A stretch of 64,000 nt of DNA from Betaproteobacteria bacterium (GCA_016861105.1 BOKS01000009.1:1-64000); one strand, 5' to 3'; positions 1 to 11,571 are shown, counted from the first letter of the stretch. The notes: generated by a model not told the origin, from the letters alone. Translations and numbers: made by a program.

Positions 1-81
1 CAACCCGTTCGGCCCGAGGGTGTTACCGATGTCTTAGGTACGAACCGTCAACCATGTGTCCGGTCCGTACATTAATTCGTA

Positions 82-157
82 TGGCGTCCCCAGGGGGATT
101 CGAACCCCCGTTACCGCCGTGAAAGGGCGATGTCCTAGGCCTCTAGACGATGGGGAC
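82..157 (-). tRNA. tRNA-Glu (anticodon TTC)
   Basis: The reverse strand reads a 76-nt cloverleaf beginning GTCCCCATCGTCTAGAGG and ending GGGGAC-G-CCA with an encoded CCA. The 7-bp acceptor stem (GTCCCCA/TGGGGAC), the GGTTCGAATCC T-loop and the anticodon loop CTTTCAC place TTC at positions 34–36. It lies 51 nt downstream of tRNA-Ala on the same strand, so the two are probably cotranscribed. Its cognate synthetase gene gltX is also in this window. Confidence 0.97.
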
Positions 158-208
158 GTGATGCAGCAACCGCGGCGGAGGCAGGACGACGTGCGGCGGT
201 CGGGTCGG

Positions 209-284
<76 letters not shown>

Positions 285-298
285 ACGGCGAATGGCGA

Positions 299-327
299 AT
301 TATAGCCGCCCGCCGTCGAGCACGCAA
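299..327 (-). promoter_or_regulatory. Sigma-70-type promoter of the tRNA-Ala–tRNA-Glu unit
   Basis: Reading leftward, a TTGCGT −35 (327–322) is followed by a 17-nt spacer and a perfect TATAAT −10 (304–299). The predicted start near 292 is about 8 nt before the first base of tRNA-Ala, as expected for a stable-RNA promoter. Confidence 0.75.
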
Positions 328-403
328 TTCGGCCCCGGGGCGAGCGGTATCATCCCTGGCGTCCCGTCCCCGAGTGCGTCCGCGGCCTCGCGCGCTTGGC
401 CTC

Positions 404-1195
404 ATGCCGCTTCCTGACCCCGCCCACCCCGCCCCCGCCGACCTGCGCGAGCGCGTCGTGCTGATCACGGGTGCGACAGGCGGCCTGGGTCGTGCGCTCG
501 CATTGGCCTGCGCGCGCGCGCGCGCGACCGTGGTGCTGCACGCGCGCGTCGTTCGGAAACTCGAGGCGCTGTACGACGAGATCGTTGCCGAGGGAGCGCC
601 CGAGCCCGTCATCCTTCCGCTGGACCTCGCGAAGGCCGAGGCCTCCGACTTCGGCACGGTGGCGAGCGCCATCGAGTCGCAGTTCGGGCGGCTCGACGCG
701 CTGGTGCACGTCGCCGCGCAGCTGGGCTCGCTCGGCCCGATCGAGCACCAGCCGTTCGACACGTGGCTCGCGGTGCTGCGCGTCAACGTCGCTGCCGCAC
801 TCGGTCTGACGCGCTCGCTGGCGCGCCTCCTCGAGGCCGGGACGGACGCAAGCGTGACCTTCACGCTCGACACGCACGGCGAGCGCCCGAAGGCGTACTG
901 GGGCGCGTACGCGGCGTCGAAGGCGGCGCTCTCGGCGCTCGCGACGACGCTCGCCGACGAGTGGGAATCGCGGGAACGCCTGCGCGTCAACGCTGTGGTC
1001 CCCGGCCCGATGCGCTCGCCGCTGCGCAACCTGACGCACCCCGCCGAGGACGCGAGCCGCCTGCCGTCGCCCGAGGCGCTGGCGCCGCTCTACCTGCACC
1101 TGATCGCGGGCCAGCCCAAGGCCGGGAGCGGGCTGCGCATCGACGCTCAGGCATGGCTCGCCGGAGCGCCGGCCTCGACCTCGCTGCTTCCGTAG
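404..1195 (+). CDS. YciK-like short-chain dehydrogenase/reductase
   Basis: A 263-aa classical-type SDR: a Rossmann fold with TGATGGLG (about residues 22–29), the NAG-equivalent region VHVAAQ, Asn129 in RVNVAA, and the Tyr169-x3-Lys173 pair in YAASK. The strand that normally supplies the catalytic Ser reads FTLDTHGERP, so the usual Ser is absent; a Thr may replace it. The overall pattern (AYWGAYAASK, C-terminal GLRIDAQ) resembles the YciK branch, whose substrate is not established. ATG 404 is chosen because the SDR core starts soon after; an in-frame start at 374 would add only an Arg/Pro-rich tail. The gene contains a (CG)8 tract at 511–526. Its last 49 bp overlap the convergent ygfX-like gene. 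Confidence 0.85.
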   Translation: MPLPDPAHPAPADLRERVVLITGATGGLGRALALACARARATVVLHARVVRKLEALYDEIVAEGAPEPVILPLDLAKAEASDFGTVASAIESQFGRLDALVHVAAQLGSLGPIEHQPFDTWLAVLRVNVAAALGLTRSLARLLEAGTDASVTFTLDTHGERPKAYWGAYAASKAALSALATTLADEWESRERLRVNAVVPGPMRSPLRNLTHPAEDASRLPSPEALAPLYLHLIAGQPKAGSGLRIDAQAWLAGAPASTSLLP

Positions 1196-1623
1196 CGCAG
1201 CAGCACGCGCAGACGGCGGAACTCCTCCACCGACATCATGTCGGGGAGGAGCGGCAGGCTGCGCGACGCGCGCGCGCCGTCCGGCCGCCACACGATCGAC
1301 GTGAACCACGGGTGCACGAACGACGCCGCGCGCACGTGACCCGCGAGTAGCCCGCCGCGGCGGTGCCGCACGACGATCACGCCGTCGCTCGACAGCATGA
1401 CCTCGGCCACCGAGCGCGCGGCGACGCGCCACGCGTGCTGCCGGCAGCGGAGGAGCGCCCACCCGCCCAGCACGAGCCCCGTGACGAGGTGCGCGATGGT
1501 CGGCACGGACAACACCAGCACGGCTGCCCACGCGACGCCGGCGATGGCGAGGATCGCGACGGCGGCGAGGCGGGAGGGCCGCAGGGAGACCCGGAGCTGG
1601 ACGGGCAGGCGCATGTCCGTCAT
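1147..1623 (-). CDS. YgfX (CptA-like) family inner-membrane protein
   Basis: A 158-aa protein with two adjacent hydrophobic segments (about residues 18–40 and 43–57), followed by a soluble domain with VMLSSDGVIVV, a Trp/Phe-rich strand (FVHPWFTSIVWR) and a C-terminal LPDMMSVEEFRRLRVLLR. That C-terminus is characteristic of the YgfX family. In E. coli YgfX (CptA) was reported as a membrane toxin affecting FtsZ/MreB and is encoded with SdhE. No sdhE-like gene is adjacent here, so a toxin role should not be assumed. Starts at ATG 1623 (or ATG 1614 in the same frame). The 3' end overlaps the convergent SDR gene by 49 bp. Confidence 0.7.
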   Translation of the reverse strand: MTDMRLPVQLRVSLRPSRLAAVAILAIAGVAWAAVLVLSVPTIAHLVTGLVLGGWALLRCRQHAWRVAARSVAEVMLSSDGVIVVRHRRGGLLAGHVRAASFVHPWFTSIVWRPDGARASRSLPLLPDMMSVEEFRRLRVLLRYGSSEVEAGAPASHA

Positions 1624-1763
1624 TGGACGCGGCGGCGGCCGCGCGCGCGATCGTCCTTCCGTCCTAGGCCGAACGGCCGAGCGACAGCGGCGCTCGCGCC
1701 GCTGCGGCGCGCCGCCTCGGCGTGCCGGTGCGGCGCCGAACGCCGCCGCGGCGAAGGCGGCGG

Positions 1764-4145
<2,382 letters not shown>

Positions 4146-4209
4146 GGAGCCTCCTCGGGAACCGGGATCGCGGACGGCGGCGTCCGGCGTGCACTGCGGC
4201 AGACGCGGG

Positions 4210-4215
4210 ATTCTA
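4210..4215 (-). promoter_or_regulatory. Candidate −10 element for ppsA
   Basis: Leftward TAGAAT within CGCTAGAATCCC, about 65 nt upstream of the ppsA start. No convincing −35 lies 16–18 nt upstream, so this is suggestive only. Confidence 0.4.
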
Positions 4216-4267
4216 GCGTGGCGCCCGCCGTGCATGCTGCACGTGCAAAACCGGCACCGGAAACGAC

Positions 4268-4314
4268 GACGGCGCCCGCGCGGCGCCGTCACGTCGCACC
4301 CGGCGAAGCCGGGT
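4268..4314 (-). terminator. Double hairpin after the XRE regulator gene
   Basis: Two stems lie immediately after the regulator's stop codon. The first is a 7-bp ACCCGGC/GCCGGGT stem with a TTC loop (4298–4314). The second is a 9-bp GACGGCGCC/GGCGCCGTC stem with a 5-nt loop (4268–4290). No long T run follows in the leftward direction, so termination may be incomplete or Rho-assisted. They separate the regulator from ppsA. Confidence 0.5.
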
Positions 4315-4715
4315 CAGCGCTGCGCTTCGCCGGTCTCCGCGGACGCGCCCCCGTTGCCGTTGCCGCCCTGGCTGGCCGCGAGGGCCTCGTCCAGGTCCTC
4401 CCCGATGTCGACCGGCGCGCCCGCGGGACGGTGGCGGCTACGCACCGCACGGCGCAGGCTCCGGTAGAGGTCGGGGTGCGACTCCTTGAGGTAGCGGATG
4501 ATCTCGAAGTCGATCCGCTTCACCTCGGACAGGTCGATCTGCTCGACGTGCACCAGGCGCAGCAGCTCGCGCACCGGCTTGGGCATCTCGCGACCCGACT
4601 CGTAGCGCGAGCCGCCGCTCTGCGTGACGCCGATCTGCGTCCAGAACTGCTCCTGGTTGAGCCCAAGGCGGCGCCGGATCTCGCGCGGATTGAGCACTCG
4701 GTCGAGAAGTTTCAC
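4314..4715 (-). CDS. XRE-type helix-turn-helix regulator
   Basis: A 133-aa protein. Residues about 10–60 form a Cro/CI-type HTH (LNPREIRRRLGLNQEQFWTQ, then the recognition-helix region GVTQSGGSRYESG and MPKPVRELLRLVHV). A middle segment (DFEIIRYLKESHPDLYRSLR) and a Gly/Asn-rich tail follow. It starts at GTG 4715. It lies directly upstream of ppsA on the same strand, so it may affect ppsA, but no operator could be identified. The 288 bp between it and trpH hold an AT-richer patch near 4765–4780 but no clear promoter. Its target is unknown. Confidence 0.8.
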   Translation of the reverse strand: MKLLDRVLNPREIRRRLGLNQEQFWTQIGVTQSGGSRYESGREMPKPVRELLRLVHVEQIDLSEVKRIDFEIIRYLKESHPDLYRSLRRAVRSRHRPAGAPVDIGEDLDEALAASQGGNGNGGASAETGEAQR

Positions 4716-5003
4716 GTCGTCGTTCCGATCGGCGTGGGGCCCGCCCCGGTGGCGAGCTATCCCAATGGCATATTTTTGAACGACTTAGCCTCGCCGCGCA
4801 AGCGCAACCGACGGGCGGGCCGCGGGAAAGGCCGCGCGTGTCGCGTCGTCGCAATGCATTGCGGTTCAGTCGTTTGACGCCGCTTGCTTGCGCGCGTTCC
4901 GCGATGCGCGCGGAGCCGCACGTCGGCGCCGGACGTGCGTTGCACCGCTGCAACAGTGCGCGCCGGGCGCGTTCGCTATGATGCGAAGCAACAAGGACCG
5001 GCC

Positions 5004-5834
5004 GTGCTGCGCTACGACCTCCACTGCCACTCGACCCGCTCCGACGGCCTCCTCGCGCCGGCGGAGGTCGTGCGCCGCGCCGCGCGGCGTGGCGTCGACG
5101 TCCTCGCGCTGACCGACCACGACGACACGGCGGGCCTCGACGAGGCGGCGGCGGCGGCCGGCGAGGAAGGCATCGCGTTCCTCCCCGGGGCCGAGCTGTC
5201 GGTGAGCTGGGACGATCACACGATCCACGTCGTCGGCCTCGGCCTCGACGCGTCGTGCGCGCCGCTGCAGGCCGGGCTGGAGTCGGTCCGCCGCGGGCGC
5301 GACGCGCGTGCCCGCCGCATCGCGGACGCCCTCGCGCAGGCCGGCATCCCCGGCGCGTGGGACGGGGCCCGGCGCTACGTGACCAGCGAGCGTCTGGTCT
5401 CGCGCACGCACTTCGCCCGCTTCCTCGTCGACGCGGGCTACGTGCGCGAGATGAAGGACGTGTTCGCGCGCTATCTCGCCCGCGGCCTGCCGGGCTACGT
5501 CGAGCACGCGTGGGCGACGCTGGGCGAGGCGATCGGCTGGATCCACGCCGCCGGCGGCGTCGCGGTCCTGGCCCACCCCGGCCGCTACCGGCTGGGCCCC
5601 GACGGGATGGAGCGGCTGCTCGCCGAGTTCCGCGACCGCGGCGGCGACGCCATCGAGGTGCTGTCGCCCTCGCACTCCGCCGCCCAGGTCGCCCGGTTCG
5701 CCGCGCTGGCCCGCACGCACGGACTCGCCGCGTCGACGGGATCCGATTACCACGGCCCGGGCGAGGGGTGGATCGACCTCGGCGACCTGCCGCCGCTGCC
5801 GGGCGGGTCGTTGCCGGTGTGGTCCCGTCTCTGA
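5004..5834 (+). CDS. PHP-domain phosphatase/exonuclease, TrpH (RNase AM) type
   Basis: A 276-aa PHP metalloenzyme. Metal ligands are visible in DLHCHSTRSDG (His7, His9), LTDHDDT, GAELSV (Glu), SRTHFARF, VLAHPGRY and GSDYHGPG. This set matches the YciV/TrpH branch, characterised as a 3',5'-nucleoside-bisphosphate phosphatase and as a 5'–3' exonuclease that matures rRNA 5' ends (RNase AM). GTG 5004 is preferred: AAGGA is about 6 nt upstream and the PHP strand (LRYDLHCHS) starts at once. Next downstream is ppsR on the same strand. The last codons and stop are duplicated in the following spacer. Confidence 0.88.
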   Translation: MLRYDLHCHSTRSDGLLAPAEVVRRAARRGVDVLALTDHDDTAGLDEAAAAAGEEGIAFLPGAELSVSWDDHTIHVVGLGLDASCAPLQAGLESVRRGRDARARRIADALAQAGIPGAWDGARRYVTSERLVSRTHFARFLVDAGYVREMKDVFARYLARGLPGYVEHAWATLGEAIGWIHAAGGVAVLAHPGRYRLGPDGMERLLAEFRDRGGDAIEVLSPSHSAAQVARFAALARTHGLAASTGSDYHGPGEGWIDLGDLPPLPGGSLPVWSRL

Positions 5835-5882
5835 CCCTGACCCTGACCCGTCGCCGGTTGCCGGTGTGGTCCCGACTCTGAC
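5810..5882 (+). repeat. Direct duplication of the trpH-like 3' end
   Basis: A 26-bp segment starting GTTGCCGGTGTGGTCCCG and ending CTCTGAC occurs at 5810–5835 (including the stop codon) and again at 5857–5882 with one mismatch, an offset of 47 bp. Three tandem CTGACC hexamers (5831–5848) lie between and may have promoted slippage. The second copy ends 10 bp before the ppsR start, so it lengthens the ppsR leader. Confidence 0.8.
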
Positions 5883-5892
5883 GCCATTCCCG

Positions 5893-6720
5893 ATGCCCAA
5901 CCGGCGCACCGTCTTCTTCGTCTCCGACCGCACCGGCATCACCGCCGAGATGCTGGGCAACAGCCTGCTCGTGCAGTTCGACGAGTTCCAGTTCCAGCGC
6001 CGGACGATCCCCTTCATCGACTCGATGCCCAAGGTCGACGAGGCGATCGCCGAGATCAACGCGACGGCGGCGCAGGAAGGGCGCCGGCCGATCGTGTTCT
6101 GCTCGATGGCCGACGAGGTCGCCGCCGAGCGCATCCGCCAGCGCGCCGACGCGCTGACGCTCGACCTCTTCCAGATCTTCATCACGCCGCTCGAGGTGGA
6201 GCTCGACGCGCGCAGCTCGCACGCGGCCGGCCGCTCGCACGGCATGGCGAGCAGCCACGAGTACTTCGCGCGCATGGAGGCGATCAACTTCACGCAGGCG
6301 CACGACGACGGCGCGCAGACGCGCGACCTCGCCAAGGCCCAGATCATCCTGGTCGGCGTGTCGCGCTGCGGCAAGACGCCGACGTCGCTGTACATGGCGC
6401 TTCAGTTCGGCGTGCGCGCGGCCAACTTCCCGTTGACGCCCGACGACTTCGCCGACCGCCGGCTGCCGGGCTCGGTGATGCCGTTCCGCGAGAAGCTCTT
6501 CGGACTCACGATCAACCCCGAGCGGCTGCGCGAGATCCGCGAGGAGCGGCGCCCGGGCAGCCGCTACGCCTCGCTCGACAACTGCCGCCACGAGGTGCGC
6601 GAGGCCGAGCACCTGATGGAGCGCGAGCGCATCCCGATGGTCGACACGACGTCGAAGTCGATCGAGGAGATCGCCACGACCATCCTGCACCGCACGGGCT
6701 TGCGCCGCCCCGTCTACTGA
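5893..6720 (+). CDS. ppsR: PEP synthase regulatory protein (bifunctional kinase/pyrophosphorylase)
   Basis: A 275-aa DUF299-family protein. In E. coli it inactivates PEP synthase by ADP-dependent phosphorylation of Thr419 and reactivates it by Pi-dependent phosphorolysis. Visible features are RTVFFVSDRTGITAEMLG at the N-terminus, a P-loop-like GVSRCGKT at residues 155–162 and the C-terminal DTTSKSIEEIATTI. Length matches the family. ATG 5893 is used because the conserved N-terminus (MPNRRTVFFVSD) begins there; an in-frame start 27 nt upstream falls inside the duplicated trpH tail. Its substrate ppsA is nearby on the opposite strand, with the target Thr present. Confidence 0.95.
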   Translation: MPNRRTVFFVSDRTGITAEMLGNSLLVQFDEFQFQRRTIPFIDSMPKVDEAIAEINATAAQEGRRPIVFCSMADEVAAERIRQRADALTLDLFQIFITPLEVELDARSSHAAGRSHGMASSHEYFARMEAINFTQAHDDGAQTRDLAKAQIILVGVSRCGKTPTSLYMALQFGVRAANFPLTPDDFADRRLPGSVMPFREKLFGLTINPERLREIREERRPGSRYASLDNCRHEVREAEHLMERERIPMVDTTSKSIEEIATTILHRTGLRRPVY

Positions 6721-6793
6721 CGCCGCGGCGACCGCCCCCGCGTGCGACAATGTCCGCCGCGAAGGCGCACGGGCCGCGCGCCCCGGGGGGACG

Positions 6794-7225
6794 ATGCTGA
6801 AGGGACTGAATCCGCTGCTGACCGCGGACCTGCTGCACGCGCTGCGCTCGATGGGCCACGGCGACGTGCTGGCGGTCGTCGACGCGAACTTCCCCGCCGC
6901 GGCGCTCGGCCCGCCGGTGATCGAGATGCCGGGACTGGGCGCCGCGCAGGTCCTCGACGCGATCCTCGGCGTGTTCCCGCTCGACGACGTGGCCATGCCA
7001 CCCGCCTCGACGATGGAGGTCGTCGACGCGCCGCAGTCCGTGCCCGAGCCGGTCGCCGAGTTCGCGGCGGTGCTCACCGCGCATTCGCTCGGCGAGGTCG
7101 AGGTCGGACGGCTGCCGCGGCGCGACTTCTACCAGCAGGCGCGCGAGGCCTTCGCGATCGTGCGCACCGGCGAGCTCCGCCCCTACGGCAACATCCTGCT
7201 GGTCAAGGGCGTGGTCAACGGGTGA
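6794..7225 (+). CDS. RbsD/FucU-family sugar mutarotase
   Basis: A 143-aa protein of the RbsD/FucU fold, which interconverts sugar anomers. The sequence follows FucU more closely than RbsD: MLKGLNPLLTADLL, MGHGD with His22 (the catalytic position in FucU), VVDANFPA, and the C-terminal RTGELRPYGNILLVKGV with the conserved Tyr. It lies 22 bp upstream of a ribokinase-like gene on the same strand, so a small sugar-salvage operon is likely. No sugar transporter or isomerase is adjacent, and the substrate (fucose, ribose or other) cannot be fixed from sequence. Confidence 0.88.
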   Translation: MLKGLNPLLTADLLHALRSMGHGDVLAVVDANFPAAALGPPVIEMPGLGAAQVLDAILGVFPLDDVAMPPASTMEVVDAPQSVPEPVAEFAAVLTAHSLGEVEVGRLPRRDFYQQAREAFAIVRTGELRPYGNILLVKGVVNG

Positions 7226-7247
7226 CGCGCCGGCGGCGCATGCTGCG

Positions 7248-8180
7248 GTGATCCTCGTCTTCGGATCGATCAACGTCGACCTCGCGGCGCGGGTGGACGC
7301 CCTGCCGCGGCGCGGGGAGACCATCCACGCCCACGGCCTCGCCGTCAGCCCCGGCGGCAAGGGCGCGAACCAGGCGCTCGCCGCGCGGCGGGCGGGCGCC
7401 GACGTGGCGCTCGCCGGCGCCGTGGGCGGCGACGCGTTCGCGCGCGATGCGCTCGCGCTCCTCGAGGCCGGCGGCGTCGACCTCGCGCACGTCCGCCGCC
7501 ACGATGCGACCACCGGCGTCGCCCTGATCCACGTGGACGCGGCCGGCGACAATGCGATCACCGTGGTGCCCGGCGCCAACGCCTTCGCGACGGCGGAGGA
7601 CGTCCCCGAGGCGCTGCTCGCGCGCGCCACGACGCTCATGCTGCAGCTCGAGGTTCCCGCCGCGCAGTCGCTCGCGCTGGCCCGTCGCGCGCGCGCGGCG
7701 GGTGCGCGCACCATGCTCAACGCCGCGCCGGCGACGCCGCTCGACGCCGGCTGGCTCGGCAACCTCGGCGTGCTCGTCGTCAACGCCATCGAGGCGCGCA
7801 CGCTCGCCCCCGCCTTCGGCGTCCCCGAGCCCCCGGAGGCGTTCGCGGCGTCGCTCGCACGCCGGCACGCCCTCGACGTCGTCGTGACGCTGGGCGGCGA
7901 CGGCGCGCTCGCCGCGGCCCGGGGAGCGCTCTATCGGGTGCCGGCGCAGGCCGTGCAGGTGGTCGACACCGTCGGCGCGGGCGACGCGTTCGCCGGCGCA
8001 CTCGCCGCGGCGCTGGACGGCGGCGCGGGATGGCCGCACGCGCTGGCCTGCGCCGCTGTCGCCGGCGCCCTCGCGTGCACGCGCCCCGGCGCGCAGGCGG
8101 CGCTGCCGGACCGGGCGGCGATCGCGCCCCTTGCCGGGCCGCTAGAATCGCGCATCGTCCAGCAGAGGCTTCCTGCATGA
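7248..8180 (+). CDS. Ribokinase (PfkB-family sugar kinase)
   Basis: A 310-aa PfkB kinase. The N-terminal GSINVDL and SPGGKGANQALAARRAGA sugar-binding motifs, the VNAIEA segment, the LGGDGAL nucleotide region and the C-terminal DTVGAGDAFAGALAAAL signature (catalytic Asp, anion hole) are all present. This best matches ribokinase (RbsK). Starts at GTG 7248. The FucU/RbsD-type mutarotase upstream supports phosphorylation of a free pentose or related sugar. Its stop overlaps the ATG of the next gene by 4 bp (ATGA), although that gene encodes an unrelated secreted protein. Confidence 0.92.
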   Translation: MILVFGSINVDLAARVDALPRRGETIHAHGLAVSPGGKGANQALAARRAGADVALAGAVGGDAFARDALALLEAGGVDLAHVRRHDATTGVALIHVDAAGDNAITVVPGANAFATAEDVPEALLARATTLMLQLEVPAAQSLALARRARAAGARTMLNAAPATPLDAGWLGNLGVLVVNAIEARTLAPAFGVPEPPEAFAASLARRHALDVVVTLGGDGALAAARGALYRVPAQAVQVVDTVGAGDAFAGALAAALDGGAGWPHALACAAVAGALACTRPGAQAALPDRAAIAPLAGPLESRIVQQRLPA

Positions 8181-8980
8181 GCCACGCACGTGCCTGGCCG
8201 CGCGACCTCGTCCGCGCACTCGCCCTCGTCGCCGCCCTCGCCCTTCCGGCGCACGCCGTTGCCGCCACGGACTACACCGACACGTGGTGGACGCCGAGCG
8301 AGCCGGGCTGGGGCGTCAACCTGACGCAGCAGAAGGACTTCGTCTACGGCACGTTCTACGTCTACGGCCCGGACGGCAAGGCGACGTGGTTCACCGCCCA
8401 GATGAGCCGCGACGGCACGGCCGAGCGCTTCACCGGGCCGCTGTTCCGGATCTCGGGCACGTGGTTCGGCGCACCCGTGTGGGGCGGCTACCAGATCGCG
8501 CAGGCCGGCACCGCGGCGTTCACGCCGTCGTCGGCGTACGAGGGGTCGCTGGTCTACACCGTGGACGGCGCGACGATCGCCAAGACGATCGAGCGGACGC
8601 TGCTGCAGCCCTTCAGCGTGGCCGGCCTGTACATCGGCGGCGTCTCCGGGCGCCGCTCGGGATGCCCGGTGTCGGGCACGATCGTCGAGTCGATCCAGTT
8701 CGACGTCCTGCACTCGACGGCGACCGGGTCGATGCGCATCGACCAGATCTCCACGTCGACCGGGGCGCTGGTCTGCCGGATGGAAGGCACCGCGGTCCAG
8801 CGCGGCAAGCTGCTGCTGGTCGACAACGCCACCTACTCGTGCGTCGACGGCTGGAACAGCCCGGCGCGGATCTACAACCTGCGCTCGACGCCGGCCGGAT
8901 TCGAGGGCCAGTGGGTGTCCAGCGCCGGCGCCGGCTGCACGGAGACCGGGCAGTTCTCTGGCGTCACGCAGGCGCCCTGA
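8177..8980 (+). CDS. Secreted protein with a WWxPxExGWG repeat-type domain
   Basis: A 267-aa protein with a signal peptide (hydrophobic core LVRALALVAALALPAHAVAA, cleavage near residue 30). The mature part starts with YTDTWWTPSEPGWGVNLTQQ and continues FVYGTFYVYGPDGKATWF, a motif block seen in many uncharacterised exported betaproteobacterial proteins. Four cysteines in the C-terminal half (SGCPVSG, VCRMEG, YSCVDG, GCTETG) could form disulfides. Function unknown. The ATG overlaps the ribokinase stop. A TAGAAT at 8143–8148 could be an internal −10. The last 17 bp overlap the convergent RNA methyltransferase gene. Confidence 0.75.
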   Translation: MSHARAWPRDLVRALALVAALALPAHAVAATDYTDTWWTPSEPGWGVNLTQQKDFVYGTFYVYGPDGKATWFTAQMSRDGTAERFTGPLFRISGTWFGAPVWGGYQIAQAGTAAFTPSSAYEGSLVYTVDGATIAKTIERTLLQPFSVAGLYIGGVSGRRSGCPVSGTIVESIQFDVLHSTATGSMRIDQISTSTGALVCRMEGTAVQRGKLLLVDNATYSCVDGWNSPARIYNLRSTPAGFEGQWVSSAGAGCTETGQFSGVTQAP

Positions 8981-9752
8981 CCCGCCGCACGGCCTCGAAG
9001 AGCAGGACGGCGGCCGCGGCCGCGGCGTTCAGCGACTCCACGCCGCCGGGCATCGGGATCGACACGCGCACGCTGGACGCCGCCAACAGGGCCGACGACA
9101 GCCCGGCGCCCTCGTTGCCTACGGCGATCGCGAGCGGACGCGGCATGGGCGCGGCGTACAGGTCCTGCCCGCCGCGTCCCACGCCCGCGGCGAGCGTTCC
9201 GCCGCCGGCGCGGTACTGCGCCGCCCACGCCGGCAGGTCGACGTCCTCGTGGATCGCGAGGTGGAAGTGCCCGCCCATGCCGGCGCGCAGCACCTTCGGC
9301 GCCCACGCGAACGCGCAGCCGCGCGACAGGTAGACGTCGGTCGCCCCCGCGGCGGCCGCGCTGCGCAGGATCGAGCCGACGTTGCCCGGATCCTGGACCT
9401 CGTCGAGCAGCAGGCAGAACGCCCCGCCCGGCGACAGGGGGACGCGCGGCGCGGGAACCACGGCGAGCACGCCGACCTCCGCGGGCAGCACCGCCATCTC
9501 GTGGAACAGCGGCGCCGGCACCACCAGCGCGCGGTCGTCGAAGCGGCGCGCGAGCGCGCAGACGCCTGCGCGCTCGAGGAACGGCTCGGCGACGACCAGC
9601 GTTTCCGGCGCGCCGATGCGCTGCGCGTACACCTCGATCAGGTGCTCGCCCTCGAGGACGCAGCGACCCGCCTTGCGGCGGTCGCGTGCCGAGGCGACGA
9701 GGCGGAGGGCTTCCCGGAGGCGGGGATTGTGGCGCGAGGTGATGCGCAGCAT
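8964..9752 (-). CDS. TrmH/SpoU-family RNA 2'-O-methyltransferase
   Basis: A 262-aa SPOUT methyltransferase. An N-terminal substrate-binding domain (MLRITSRHNPRLREALRL, about 1–95) precedes the trefoil-knot domain with DPGNVGSILRSAAAAGA (motif 1), AIAVGNEGAGLSSALL (motif 2) and VSIPMPGGVESLNAAAAAAV (motif 3). These define an RNA ribose methylase of the RlmB/TrmH group. The exact rRNA or tRNA target is not determinable; a separate RlmB is encoded at 45447–46202. It is the last gene of the leftward eno–ftsB run, 9 bp after ftsB. Confidence 0.9.
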   Translation of the reverse strand: MLRITSRHNPRLREALRLVASARDRRKAGRCVLEGEHLIEVYAQRIGAPETLVVAEPFLERAGVCALARRFDDRALVVPAPLFHEMAVLPAEVGVLAVVPAPRVPLSPGGAFCLLLDEVQDPGNVGSILRSAAAAGATDVYLSRGCAFAWAPKVLRAGMGGHFHLAIHEDVDLPAWAAQYRAGGGTLAAGVGRGGQDLYAAPMPRPLAIAVGNEGAGLSSALLAASSVRVSIPMPGGVESLNAAAAAAVLLFEAVRRVRAPA

Positions 9753-9761
9753 GCGCCCGGG

Positions 9762-10082
9762 CTACCGGCCCTGCGCCGCCTGCTGGACGGGGATCGGCCG
9801 GGGGCGGCTGCCCGCGGGCTGCAGCTGGAAGAAGACCTCGTCGCCACGCACCATGCCGAGCTCGGCGCGGGCGCGCTCCTCGATCGCCTCGTAGCCCGAC
9901 TTCAGATCGCGGACGTCGGCCTCCAGCGCGGCGTTGCGCGACCGCAGCGCCTCGTTGCCCGCTCGCTGCGCGGCGAGCTGCCGGTCCAGGCGGCGCACCT
10001 CGAGCCAGCCGCCCTTGCCCAGCCACATCGGGTACTGGAGAGCCGCGATCAGGCCGAGCAGGACGAAGGCGAGGATGCGCAC
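9762..10082 (-). CDS. ftsB: Cell division protein FtsB
   Basis: A 106-aa bitopic inner-membrane protein: a short cytoplasmic start, one TM helix (about residues 3–21, [18 protein letters not shown]), the GKGGW motif, then a periplasmic coiled coil (residues 28–70, leucine-zipper spacing) and a Pro-rich tail. FtsB forms the FtsQLB complex that activates septal peptidoglycan synthesis. Location directly downstream of eno is the classic position. GTG start at 10082. Confidence 0.93.
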   Translation of the reverse strand: MRILAFVLLGLIAALQYPMWLGKGGWLEVRRLDRQLAAQRAGNEALRSRNAALEADVRDLKSGYEAIEERARAELGMVRGDEVFFQLQPAGSRPRPIPVQQAAQGR

Positions 10083-10220
10083 GACGCGCAGTCTAGCAGC
10101 GCGGCGGGCGCGATGGATACCGAGCGGCAGACCGTCCGGCGCCGTGGGCGCGGCGCCGGGCTGCTGCGACGACGGGAGGCGGTGCGGCCGGCGCCATCCG
10201 CTCCGGCGCTGCGGGCGGCG

Positions 10221-11513
<1,293 letters not shown>

Positions 11514-11571
11514 TCAGGAGTCAGGGAACAGGGGACGGGAACAGGCGCGCGCGGACGCGACGGCCGGTCGG

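Noticed and set aside
1-81. Possible further tRNA or gene downstream of tRNA-Glu
   Set aside because: No cloverleaf or coding pattern could be recognised in these 81 bases; sequence beyond the edge would be needed.
4977-4982. TATGAT as the −10 of the PHP phosphatase gene
   Set aside because: Sequence and position are plausible, but nothing resembling a −35 occurs 16–18 nt upstream. Not strong enough for a feature.
5255-5881. Rightward frame ending with a second LPVWSRL
   Set aside because: Out of frame with the PHP gene for most of its length and Arg-rich. The ending arises only from the duplicated 26-bp segment.
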